From NCBI GenBank assembly GCA_963743035.1, contig CAVUOB010000011.1:220316-284315 (forward strand): 64,000 nt of DNA. The letters run 5' to 3'. Of this stretch, positions 26,797-35,030 are shown piece after piece (within the stretch, counting starts at the first letter, position 1; each line of letters begins with the position of its first letter). The position numbers and the translations under genes were made by a program. The stretch is from PALSA-911 sp963743035 (GTDB lineage: Bacteria > Pseudomonadota > Alphaproteobacteria > Acetobacterales > Acetobacteraceae). The notes under the pieces were generated by a model, which saw only the letters and a program-made list of their open reading frames with translations, was not told the origin of the DNA and did no database searches.

Positions 26797-27684
26797 TGCG
26801 CCCAAGGGATCTGATCGGCCGGGAGACGCTGCAGGCCTGGGCGCTGATGCTTGCCGGCATTGCTGCTGCTGGTCGCCTTCACGCATTGGCCGGCCGTCGC
26901 GACGCTGCTGGACAGCCTGTTCACCACGCCGCGCGGCAGCCGCCCGCCGCGCTTCGTGGGCCTGGACAACTATGCCGACCTGTTGGGCGATCCCGTGTTC
27001 TGGCGGGCGATCCGCAACAACGCGATCTATGCCGCGGCGACCATCCCGGCCTCCATCGTGCTGGCCCTGATGATGGCGCTGGCGGTCAACACCGCGCTGC
27101 CGGGACGCGCGCTGCTGCGCATGGCCTATTTCACCCCGACCATGCTGCCGATGATCGCGGTGGCGAATATCTGGCTGTTCTTCTTCACGCCCGATTACGG
27201 CCTGTTCGACCAGATCCTGGCGCCGTTCGGCGGCGGGCGGCACAACTGGCTCGGCGATCCCGCCACGGCGCTGGCGGCCATGATCGTGGTCGCGGTGTGG
27301 AAGGAAGCCGGGTTCTTCATGATCTTCTACCTGGCCGCGTTGCAGGCGATGCCGCCCGACCTGAAGGAGGCGGCCTCCCTTGAAGGCTCCGGCCGCTGGA
27401 ATTTCTTCCGGCGCGTGACCCTGCCGCTGCTGATGCCGACGACGCTGTTCGTGCTGGTGAACGCGGTGATCAACGCGTTCCGGCTGGTCGATCATGTCGT
27501 GGTGATGACGCGCGGCGGCCCGGACAACGCGACGACCCTGCTGCTCTACTACATCTACGAGGCCGGATTCCGGTTCTGGGACACGGCGCTCGCCGCCACC
27601 TTGACGGTGGTGCTGCTGTGCCTGCTGGGCTTGCTCGCCTGGGTGCAGTTCGGCGTGATCGGCCGGCGCGTGCATTACCGATGA
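26796..27684 (+). pseudogene. UgpA-like ABC permease with one apparent +1 insertion near its start
   Basis: The ATG at 26796 overlaps the previous stop and reads MRPRDLIGRETLQAWALML; one extra base at about 26853 then moves the rest (PALLLLVAFTHWPAVATLLDSLF) into the next frame. From there the frame is intact to 27684. About six spans are visible together with the permease EAA loop (LKEAASLEGSGRWNFFRRVTLPLLMPT). This is the first of two inner-membrane subunits of the Ugp-like importer. If the insertion is real, internal initiation at 26851 would still give a nearly complete 277-residue subunit. Confidence 0.8.
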
Positions 27685-28496
27685 CGCGACCGGTGATGAC
27701 GCGGGAGTTGGAAATCGTCGGGGCCTGGCTGCTCGGCATAATCTGGGTGCTGCCGCTGCTCTACGCGGTCTGGACGGCGTTCCATCCGGCGGCGTACGCG
27801 ACGCATTTCAACCCGTTCGCGCCGCTGACCTGGCAGAATTTCGAGGCAGCCTGGAACGCGGCGCCGTTCGCGCGCTATTTCCTCAACACGATGCTGCTGG
27901 TCACGCTGATCCTGGCGGCGCAGTTCGTGTTGTGCACGCCGGCCGCCTTCGCGTTTGCGCGCATGAACTTCCCCGGCCGGGATCTGCTGTTTGCCATCGT
28001 GCTGCTGCAGCTGATGGTGATGCCGGAAGTGCTGCTGGTCGGCAACTATCGCAGCATGGCCCGGCTCGGTCTGGTGGACACGATCCTGGCGATCGCGCTG
28101 CCCTATCTCGGCTCCGCCTTCGGCATCTTCCTGCTGCGCCAGACCTTCCGCACGGTGCCGCAGGAGCTTGACGACGCGGCGCGGCTGGAGGGCTGCTCGC
28201 TGCTGGCGCGGATCTGGCGCGTCTATGTGCCGCTGGCCCGCCCGACCTATCTCGCCTACGGGCTGGTCAGCGTCAGCTACCATTGGAACAATTTCCTCTG
28301 GCCGCTGGTGATCACCAACTCGGTCACCACCCGGCCGTTGACCGTGGGCCTGTCGATCTTCGCCTCCACCGACCAGGGCATCGACTGGTCGATCGTCACC
28401 GCGGCGACGCTGCTGACCAGCGCGCCGCTGCTGGTCGCCTTCCTGCTGTTTCAGCGGCAATTCGTGCAGAGCTTCATGCGCGCGGGCATCCGATGA
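27681..28496 (+). CDS. UgpE-like ABC permease
   Basis: The ATG at 27681 overlaps the upstream TGA (ATGA). The 271-residue protein has six predicted spans and the EAA loop LDDAARLEGCSLLARIWRVYVPLARPT, quoted here as two halves: LDDAARLEGCSL then LARIWRVYVPLARPT. It is the second membrane subunit of the carbohydrate/glycerol-phosphate-type importer (CUT1 family) and the last gene of the operon. Unlike the three genes before it, it shows no frameshift. Confidence 0.88.
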   Translation: MTRPVMTRELEIVGAWLLGIIWVLPLLYAVWTAFHPAAYATHFNPFAPLTWQNFEAAWNAAPFARYFLNTMLLVTLILAAQFVLCTPAAFAFARMNFPGRDLLFAIVLLQLMVMPEVLLVGNYRSMARLGLVDTILAIALPYLGSAFGIFLLRQTFRTVPQELDDAARLEGCSLLARIWRVYVPLARPTYLAYGLVSVSYHWNNFLWPLVITNSVTTRPLTVGLSIFASTDQGIDWSIVTAATLLTSAPLLVAFLLFQRQFVQSFMRAGIR

Positions 28497-28638
28497 TCGC
28501 GCGCGCGCCCGGTGCTCCCGATCGGCGATGCGGAAAGTTTCAAATGGGTGACGGCGGTGCGCGGGACGATCGCGCGGCGGCGCCCGCCGCCCGGCGGATG
28601 AATATTGCACCGACGCGGCGGCGCGTGCTTTGCAGGCG

Positions 28639-28699
28639 GGAATTCGATCCCTCAAGAGCTCGATCCCCCCAAAGAACTCGATACCAAGGAACTCGACCC
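28639..28699. repeat. Degenerate short tandem repeat (AACTCGAT-type units)
   Basis: Four imperfect 12-18 base units built on AATTCGATCCC, AGCTCGATCCC, AACTCGATACC and AACTCGACCC lie in the 244-base gap between the Ugp-like operon and the NUDIX gene. The rest of the gap shows nothing I can support. Confidence 0.4.
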
Positions 28700-28740
28700 G
28701 CTGCGCGTCAGCTTACACGCCGGAGATAGCCAGGACGAAG

Positions 28741-29181
28741 ATGATCATTCAACCCCAATATGGCGCGCTGCCGTATCTGCATGACGAGCACGGGCGGATA
28801 AAGGTTCTGTTGGTTACTTCGCGGGGCAGCGGCCGCTGGATCATTCCAAAAGGCTGGCCGATCCGGAATCTGAGCGGGGCGGCCACCGCGGCGCGGGAAG
28901 CGTACGAAGAGGCAGGGGTCGTCGGCTCTGTGGTCAGCGACTCCCCGGTCGGGCTCTATCGCTACGAAAAGCGTCAGAGCACGCGCAAGGCGGTGATTTT
29001 CGAGGTCGCGGTCTATCTGCTCGCGGTCGAGCGTCAGCTGCGGAAATGGCCGGAGAAGGCGGAACGCGAGACGCGCTGGTTCGAACCGCGCCAGGCATCC
29101 GCCCTCGTGGTGCCGGCGGGATTGGCGCAGATCCTGCACGCGTTCGTCGATCATCCCCTGGTCGGCGCCGCCGGCGCCTGA
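28741..29181 (+). CDS. NUDIX hydrolase, diphosphoinositol-polyphosphatase-like subgroup
   Basis: The ATG at 28741 begins the domain (MIIQPQYGALPYL) and gives 146 residues. The NUDIX box is PKGWPIRNLSGAATAAREAYEEAGV: the REAYEEAGV catalytic part is intact, but the first glutamate of the canonical G-x5-E box is a leucine, as in several KGWP-type subfamily members. Such proteins hydrolyse nucleoside diphosphates linked to another group, or diadenosine or inositol polyphosphates. It is the only gene between the Ugp-like operon and the convergent decarboxylase. Substrate unknown. Confidence 0.8.
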   Translation: MIIQPQYGALPYLHDEHGRIKVLLVTSRGSGRWIIPKGWPIRNLSGAATAAREAYEEAGVVGSVVSDSPVGLYRYEKRQSTRKAVIFEVAVYLLAVERQLRKWPEKAERETRWFEPRQASALVVPAGLAQILHAFVDHPLVGAAGA

Positions 29182-29206
29182 TTGCGCGCATCGTCGCGGC
29201 GGCCGC

Positions 29207-31558
29207 CTATTCGCGGATCACATAGGTGTAGAAGCGCACCCCGCCTTTGTCGTCGGTTTCGCGATACAGGCCCTGGATTTCCGTGTCGAAACCCGGGAAG
29301 CGGTTCGCCGCGCGCTCGAACGCCCGCAGATAATCGACCATCGGCCGGGCGCGTGCATCCAGCCGCTCGCCGGGGATGATGGTGGCGATGCCGGGCGGAT
29401 AGACGACCCAGAGCGTGGCGGCGATCCGGCCCCCGACCTCATCCAGCGGCACGTAGTCCACCCGGTTGCGCACCATCTCCCGTGTCGCCGCATGCGGCGG
29501 CATGGCCATTTCGGGCAGATGCTCGGCACGAAACTGCGCGCCCTGCAATGTGCTGATGCGGGCCTCGCGGTAGAAGGCGTGCATCTGCGCGCAGAGATCG
29601 CGCAGACGCATCCCGCCATAGCGATACGGGCGGCGCGCCACGAAGTCCGGGATGACCTGCTCCAGCGGCACGTTGTCGTCATGCAGCTTCTTGAACGACA
29701 CCAGATGGGCGAGCAGGGTACCGGCCTTGCTGCTCTCCACCCCGGGAGTAAGCAGGAACAGCAGGCTGTTGAGGTCGTTCTTCTCGGCGACGATGCGGTT
29801 CTGGCGCAGATATTCCGCCACCACCGGCGCGGGAATGCCATGCTTGGCATAGGCGCCGGTCACCCGATCGAAGCCCGGGGTAAGCACGGTGAGCTTGTTC
29901 GGGTCGGTCATCGCCCAGCCATCGGGCGCATCGGGAAAGCCGTGCCAGGACGCGCCGTTGTGGAACATCCAGTGCCGGGCGTCGCTGGCCAGCAGGTCGG
30001 TCGGCGCATCCTCCCACGCCACTTCCCGCCGCTCGCCGCCCGGCTGCGTCACCAGGGTCATGTCCGGCACGAAGGGGTCGAAGAACCACCGCCTGCAGGG
30101 ATCGGTCTCGGTCTCGCGGAACTCGCGCCGGGTCAGGCGGATCTTCTTGCGCAGCTCGATGCCCAGGCGGATGGTGTCGTCCCACAGCACCTCGCCGGAT
30201 CGGCCCTTCATCATCTGCGCGCCCACGTCCAGCGAGGCGAAGAGCGGGTAGAACGGGCTCGTCGATGCGTGCAGCAGGAACGTCTCGTTGAACCGGCGAT
30301 GCTCCACGCGGCGGCGCTGGCCGCGGAGATGGTTGTCGCGCACATGGATCTGCGAGGCCTGCGAGAAACTCGCCAGCTGCTTGTGCGTGCTCTGCGTCAC
30401 CATGATGCCCGGCGAGTCCGGCCCGAGCGGCGACAAGCCCATGCCGAAGCGGCCGTGAAACATCGGATGAAACTTCATGAAGCCGGCCCAGGCCTCATCG
30501 AACAGGATGTAGTCGCACAAATGGCCGATGCGGCTGAGGATCGCCTCGGCGGAGTGGATCGTGCCGTCATAGGTGCACTGCTCCACCACGGCGGCGCGGA
30601 ACGGCCGTTCGCGGGTCCACGCCGATTTGTCGGTGACCAGCGGGTTGTCGCGTATGGCATGGCGCAGCCGGGTCTCGTCCAGCGCGTCGGCGCGCATCGG
30701 TCCGATCAGCCCGTAGGCGTTGCGCGCGGTCTCAACAAAGATGGGGATCGCCTCGCCCAGGAACAGCGCGCCGTGATGGGCGGCCTTGTGGTTGTTGCGG
30801 TCGAACAGCACGAGGTCGCCCTCGGTGAGCATCGACGACAGCACGACCTTGTTCGAGGTGGAGGTGCCATTGAGCACGAAATAGGTGCGTTCGGCGCCGA
30901 AGATTTTGGCGGCTTCCTGCTGCGCGCGCAGTGCCGGCCCCTCATGGGTCAGCAGGTCGCCCATTTCCAGCACCGAATTGTCGAGATCGTCGCGGAACAC
31001 GGCCTGGCCGAGATGATCGACGAAGATGCGCCCGATCGGGCTGCGGCTGTAGAACATGCCGCCGTTATGACCGGGGCAGGTCCACAGCATGTTGCCCTGT
31101 TCGGAATAATCCAGCATCGCCCCGAAGAACGGGGTCTTCAGGCTCTCGGCATATTTGCGCAGATGCGAAACCAGATTGCGGGCGATGAACTCGGGCGTCT
31201 CCTCGGCCAGGAAGATGAAGCCGTCCACGTCGTCCAGCACCTCGACGGGAATATCCTCCAGCCGGTGGCGGCGCACCAGCACGATGATCGGCACATCGAG
31301 CCCGCGCCGGCGGATGAAGGAAATCAGCTGCGCCGCCTTGCCCTGCAGGCCCTTCTTGCCCCAGTCGACCAGCACGCAGCCGATGGCGGCATCGGTGCGA
31401 ACCACCAGTTCGGCATCGTCGTCGCGCCGGGCGCGCACGACGGAGTATCCGAGCCCCTCGACCTCGGCCAGGATCTCGCGCAGGCGCTGGCCCTCGAGAT
31501 CGGCCTCGTCGAAGGCCGGAGCGCAGATCAGGAACTTGAAGCGGCGCTCATATTCCAT
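29207..31558 (-). CDS. PLP-dependent Orn/Lys/Arg decarboxylase (biodegradative class)
   Basis: The 783-residue protein has the three-part layout of bacterial fold-I basic-amino-acid decarboxylases: an N-terminal response-regulator-like wing (to about 130), the PLP core, and a C-terminal domain. The cofactor-binding signature is FDEAWAGF (Asp354) and STHKQLASFSQ with Lys393 as Schiff-base lysine; GTSTSNKVVL and FDRNNHKAAHHG precede it. These enzymes form cadaverine, putrescine or agmatine and consume protons in acid stress. The substrate among lysine, ornithine and arginine cannot be decided here. It lies downstream of the aap operon, which imports amino acids, and a TTGACA/11-bp-repeat region lies in front. 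Confidence 0.9.
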   Translation of the reverse strand: MEYERRFKFLICAPAFDEADLEGQRLREILAEVEGLGYSVVRARRDDDAELVVRTDAAIGCVLVDWGKKGLQGKAAQLISFIRRRGLDVPIIVLVRRHRLEDIPVEVLDDVDGFIFLAEETPEFIARNLVSHLRKYAESLKTPFFGAMLDYSEQGNMLWTCPGHNGGMFYSRSPIGRIFVDHLGQAVFRDDLDNSVLEMGDLLTHEGPALRAQQEAAKIFGAERTYFVLNGTSTSNKVVLSSMLTEGDLVLFDRNNHKAAHHGALFLGEAIPIFVETARNAYGLIGPMRADALDETRLRHAIRDNPLVTDKSAWTRERPFRAAVVEQCTYDGTIHSAEAILSRIGHLCDYILFDEAWAGFMKFHPMFHGRFGMGLSPLGPDSPGIMVTQSTHKQLASFSQASQIHVRDNHLRGQRRRVEHRRFNETFLLHASTSPFYPLFASLDVGAQMMKGRSGEVLWDDTIRLGIELRKKIRLTRREFRETETDPCRRWFFDPFVPDMTLVTQPGGERREVAWEDAPTDLLASDARHWMFHNGASWHGFPDAPDGWAMTDPNKLTVLTPGFDRVTGAYAKHGIPAPVVAEYLRQNRIVAEKNDLNSLLFLLTPGVESSKAGTLLAHLVSFKKLHDDNVPLEQVIPDFVARRPYRYGGMRLRDLCAQMHAFYREARISTLQGAQFRAEHLPEMAMPPHAATREMVRNRVDYVPLDEVGGRIAATLWVVYPPGIATIIPGERLDARARPMVDYLRAFERAANRFPGFDTEIQGLYRETDDKGGVRFYTYVIRE

Positions 31559-31642
31559 CGGGTGGTTTCCGCTTCGTGGGCTGTGCCGGGGTGATGTGCC
31601 GGCGTGATGCGGGCCGCTTTAGAATACGAACGTTACGATCGA

Positions 31643-31671
31643 GTGACATCGGCGTGTCAACCGCATGACAC
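31643..31671 (-). promoter_or_regulatory. Three 11-bp-phased TGTCA-type repeats upstream of the decarboxylase
   Basis: On the minus strand three 7-mers, GTGTCAT, TTGACAC and ATGTCAC, follow one another with exactly 4 bases between each. This is the phasing of PhoB boxes (CTGTCAT-N4-CTGTCAT), though the middle unit departs from consensus and doubles as a perfect -35 box (TTGACA). It lies 85-113 bases upstream of the decarboxylase ATG. Confidence 0.4.
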
Positions 31672-31719
31672 CTTGGAATCCCCGCGATGTTCGTGCGCCC
31701 GCCTCCTGGCGGCCCGGCT

Positions 31720-32508
31720 TCAGTGTCCGCGCAGGATCTGGCTCAGGAACAGTTGCAGCCGGTCGGTGCGGGGGTTCTCGAACAAATCGTTCGGCGGCCC
31801 GACCTCGACGATCTCGCCGCGGTCCATGAACACCACGCGATCCGCCACCTGGCGGGCGAAGCCCATCTCATGGGTAACGCAGACCATGGTCATGCCGGTC
31901 TCGGCCAGGCCGATCATGGTGTCCAGCACCTCCTTGATCATTTCCGGATCCAGCGCCGAGGTCGGCTCGTCGAACAGCATGATCTTCGGCTTCATGCACA
32001 GCGCCCGCGCGATCGCCACCCGCTGCTGCTGGCCGCCGGAGAGCTGGCCGGGATATTTCTTCGCCTGCTCGGGGATCTTCACCCGGGTCAGGTAGTTCAT
32101 CGCCAGGTCCTCGGCCTCCGCCTTGGGCATCTTGCGCACCCAGATCGGCGCCAGCGTGCAGTTCTCCAGGATGGTCAGATGCGGGAACAGGTTGAAGGAC
32201 TGGAACACCATGCCGACCTCGCGCCGGATCGTGTCCAGCGCGCGGGTGTCGTCGGTCAGCTCCGTGCCGTCGACGACGATGCGGCCCTGCTGGTGCGTCT
32301 CCAGCCGGTTGATGCAGCGGATCATCGTGGACTTTCCCGAGCCGGACGGCCCGCAGACGACCACGCGCTCCTTTTCCGCCACGCTGAGCGAGACGTCGCG
32401 CAGCACATGCATCTGGCCGTACCATTTATTGACCTTGTCGAGCAGGATCGCCGGCGTTCCCCCCGGCGGCGCGACCGGCCTGGATGCATGCTGTTGGGTC
32501 TGGCTCAT
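31720..32508 (-). CDS. aapP: General L-amino-acid ABC transporter ATP-binding protein AapP
   Basis: The 262-residue ATPase has Walker A GPSGSGKST, signature LSGGQQQR, Walker B IMLFDEPTSALD and the polar-amino-acid-uptake pattern MVFQSFNLFPHLTILEN. It is the last gene of aapJQMP (order J-Q-M-P on the minus strand), and supplies energy for broad-specificity uptake of L-amino acids. It starts 28 bases after the end of aapM. The leader before MHVLRDVSL (about 30 residues, VAPPGGTPAILLDKVNKWYG) is usual for AapP. Confidence 0.92.
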   Translation of the reverse strand: MSQTQQHASRPVAPPGGTPAILLDKVNKWYGQMHVLRDVSLSVAEKERVVVCGPSGSGKSTMIRCINRLETHQQGRIVVDGTELTDDTRALDTIRREVGMVFQSFNLFPHLTILENCTLAPIWVRKMPKAEAEDLAMNYLTRVKIPEQAKKYPGQLSGGQQQRVAIARALCMKPKIMLFDEPTSALDPEMIKEVLDTMIGLAETGMTMVCVTHEMGFARQVADRVVFMDRGEIVEVGPPNDLFENPRTDRLQLFLSQILRGH

Positions 32509-32536
32509 GACGTACTCTCTCCTGAAGGGGCGTGGC

Positions 32537-33664
32537 CTAGCGGCGGCGGGAGCGGTCGAGCTCCCGCTCCAGCCCGCGGCTGTATTTCGACATGGCGAAG
32601 CAGAAGGCGAAATAGATCATCGCCAGGACGATGTAGACCTCGGTGGAATAGCCCTGCCAGACCGGCTCGCTGAGCGCGACCTTGCCGGCGGTCAGCAGGT
32701 CGAAGATGCCGATGATCAGCACCAGCGAGGTGTCCTTGAAAAAGCCGATGAAGGTGTTGACCAGCGGCGGAATGACCAGGCGCAGCGCCTGCGGCAGGAT
32801 GACTTTGCCGGTTTTCTCCCAGTAGGACAGCCCGAGCGCGTCCGCCGCCTCCGCCTGGCCCTTCGGCAGCGCCTGCAGGCCGCCGCGCACGACCTCGGCC
32901 AGGTAGGCGGCGGCGAACAGGATGATGGCCACCTGCGCGCGCAGCAGCTTGTCGATGTTGATGCCTTCCGGCAGGAACAGCGGGAACATCACGCTGGCCA
33001 TGAACAGCAGGCTGATCAGCGGCACGCCGCGGATCAGCTCCACGTAGACGACGCAGATCATCTTCACCGCCGGCAGGTTGGTCGACCGCCGCCCGAGCGC
33101 CACCAGCACGGCGAGCGGGAAGGCGAAGGCCAGGCCGAAGGTGGACAGGATCAGCGTGATCGGCAGCCCGCCCCAGCTGTCCTGCGGCACGTAGCGCATG
33201 CCGAGCACGCCACCCCACATCAGCGTGCCGATGACCGCCAGCGTCGCGAGCCAGATCAGCGCCAGCTCGCGCCGCCAGAACCGGCGCATGGCGGAGACGG
33301 TGAACAGGCCGATGAACAGCGCGATGCAAATCGCCGGGCGCCACTGCTCCTCATACGGGTAGCGACCGAACAGAATGAAGCGGTACTTGTCGGTGATCAC
33401 CGCCCAGCAGGCGCCCACCCCCTTTACGGCGTAGCAGGCGCTGGCATCCGGCGTGCCGTTGGCGCCGGTCGGCACCGTCCACACGGCATGCACCAGCGCC
33501 CAGTCGACGAAGCCGACGATCCCGCGCACCAGCAAATAGCCGAGCGCCAGCGTTACCGCGGTCGACAGCCAGGAATTGAACAGATTGGCCCGCGCCCATT
33601 GCCAGGGGCCGAGCATGACCGCGGGCGGGCGGAGGACGGGTGCGGGGGCGGTGATGTCGCTCAT
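32537..33664 (-). CDS. aapM: General L-amino-acid ABC transporter permease AapM
   Basis: The 375-residue membrane protein has the long N-terminal extension seen in AapM and, near the C-terminus, the amino-acid permease loop LPKGQAEAADALGLSYWEK followed by VILPQALRLVIPPLVNTF. Both permease subunits of this family are larger than the usual HisM/HisQ type. With AapQ it forms the membrane channel. It follows aapQ with 16 bases between them. Confidence 0.92.
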   Translation of the reverse strand: MSDITAPAPVLRPPAVMLGPWQWARANLFNSWLSTAVTLALGYLLVRGIVGFVDWALVHAVWTVPTGANGTPDASACYAVKGVGACWAVITDKYRFILFGRYPYEEQWRPAICIALFIGLFTVSAMRRFWRRELALIWLATLAVIGTLMWGGVLGMRYVPQDSWGGLPITLILSTFGLAFAFPLAVLVALGRRSTNLPAVKMICVVYVELIRGVPLISLLFMASVMFPLFLPEGINIDKLLRAQVAIILFAAAYLAEVVRGGLQALPKGQAEAADALGLSYWEKTGKVILPQALRLVIPPLVNTFIGFFKDTSLVLIIGIFDLLTAGKVALSEPVWQGYSTEVYIVLAMIYFAFCFAMSKYSRGLERELDRSRRR

Positions 33665-33680
33665 TTCAGCGCTCCATCCT

Positions 33681-34892
33681 TCAGCGCTCCACCAGGGCGA
33701 TATGCGCGTTGTACCAGTTCATGAACAGGCTGATGGACAGGCTGATCGTGAGGTAGACGACCATGATGTAGGCGATGCCCTCGATCGCCTGGCCGGTCTG
33801 GTTCAGCGTCGTGTTGGCGATCGAGACCACGTCCTGAAAGCCGATGGCCACCGCCAGGGAGCTGTTCTTGATCAGGTTCAGGTACTGGCTGGTCATCGGC
33901 GGGACGATCACGCGCAGCGCCTGGGGCAGGACGATCCGGCGCATCACCTGCGCGCGCGACAGGCCGAGCGCCTCGCCGGCTTCCCACTGGCCGATGGCGA
34001 CGGCCTGGATGCCGGAACGGACGATCTCGGCGATGTAGGAGGCGGTGTAGATCACCAGTCCGATCAGCAGGGCGCCGTATTCCGGGCTGATCAGCCCGCC
34101 GCCCTGGAAGTTGAAGCCGCGCAGCACCGGCATGTCGAGCTGAAACGGGGCGCCGAGCATCGTCCAGACCACGGCGGGAAGCACCACCAGGAAGCCGAGC
34201 GCCGCCGGCCACACGATGGGGCGCTCGCCGGTGGTTTCCTGGCGCCGGCGGGCCCTGCGGGCATAGAGCCAGGTGGCGATCAGCCCGGCCGCGAAGACCA
34301 GCAATGCCCAGCTATGCGCGGGTTGCCAGACCAGCAGCGGGATCTTGAAGCCGCGGTTGGACAGGAACACCGCGTCGCCGATGCGGAAGCTCTGCTTCGG
34401 CGCCGGCAGCGCCTGCAGCAGCGTGTACCAGAACAGCAATTGCAGCAGCAACGGCAGGTCGCGCAGCACCTCGACGTAAACGGCCGCCAGCTTGGCGATA
34501 AGCCAGTTATGCGACAGCCGGGCGATCCCGATGACCGTGCCCAGGATCGTGGCCAGCACGACGCCGACGATCGCCACCTTCAACGTGTTCAGGATGCCGA
34601 TAACCAGCGCGTCGCCATAGGTGCTGACGGCGGGGTCGTAGGGGATCGGGCTCTCGCTGATCGGGATGCCCGCGTTGCGCGACAGGAAAGCGAAACCGGT
34701 GGCGATGCGCCGGGCCGACAGGTTGCGGTTGGTGTTGGCGGCCAGGTACCAGACGATCGCGACGATCACGCCGACGATCAACACCTGCCAGACGATGGAG
34801 CGGAACACCGGATCGGACCAGGACAGCCGCATGCGCTTCTTCGGTGCGGCGCGCGGCGCCATCAGGCGGGGATCGGTGGTTGAGCTCGACAT
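33681..34892 (-). CDS. aapQ: General L-amino-acid ABC transporter permease AapQ
   Basis: The ATG at 34892 (MSSSTTDPRLMAPRAAPKK) is preferred to one at 34943, which would begin in the GC-rich repeat; it gives 403 residues. The permease loop VAIGQWEAGEALGLSRAQVM and LPQALRVIVPPMTSQYLN is visible, as is the AapQ-like insertion of several hydrophobic spans between TM1 and the permease domain. It is separated from aapJ by a 138-base gap that contains a stem-loop and a tandem repeat, so permease expression is probably set lower than that of the receptor. Confidence 0.9.
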   Translation of the reverse strand: MSSSTTDPRLMAPRAAPKKRMRLSWSDPVFRSIVWQVLIVGVIVAIVWYLAANTNRNLSARRIATGFAFLSRNAGIPISESPIPYDPAVSTYGDALVIGILNTLKVAIVGVVLATILGTVIGIARLSHNWLIAKLAAVYVEVLRDLPLLLQLLFWYTLLQALPAPKQSFRIGDAVFLSNRGFKIPLLVWQPAHSWALLVFAAGLIATWLYARRARRRQETTGERPIVWPAALGFLVVLPAVVWTMLGAPFQLDMPVLRGFNFQGGGLISPEYGALLIGLVIYTASYIAEIVRSGIQAVAIGQWEAGEALGLSRAQVMRRIVLPQALRVIVPPMTSQYLNLIKNSSLAVAIGFQDVVSIANTTLNQTGQAIEGIAYIMVVYLTISLSISLFMNWYNAHIALVER

Positions 34893-34941
34893 GTCACTTG
34901 TCCCGGGTGTGGCATCATTGAAAAAGCGCGGGGGGGGAAGC

Positions 34942-34999
34942 ACGGGGGAGAAGTACGGGGAGAAGTACGGGGGAGAAGTACGGGGAGAAACACGGGAAG
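34942..34999. repeat. Tandem repeat of 12-13 bp units in the aapJ-aapQ gap
   Basis: Four full units alternate 13 and 12 bases (ACGGGGGAGAAGT, ACGGGGAGAAGT, ACGGGGGAGAAGT, ACGGGGAGAAAC) and a fifth partial unit merges into the hairpin at 34994. On the transcribed (minus) strand they read as pyrimidine-rich ACTTCTCCCC blocks. They lie upstream of aapQ within the operon. Confidence 0.75.
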
Positions 35000-35022
35000 G
35001 GCCGATGACGCCGGCCCTTCCC
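34994..35022 (-). terminator. Intra-operon stem-loop after aapJ
   Basis: GGGAAGGGCCG (34994-35004) pairs perfectly with CGGCCCTTCCC (35012-35022) around 7 bases. It begins 8 bases after the aapJ stop. In receptor-first ABC operons such hairpins partly stop transcription or protect the receptor mRNA, giving receptor excess; that role is inferred. Confidence 0.65.
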
Positions 35023-35030
35023 GCGAGGCG

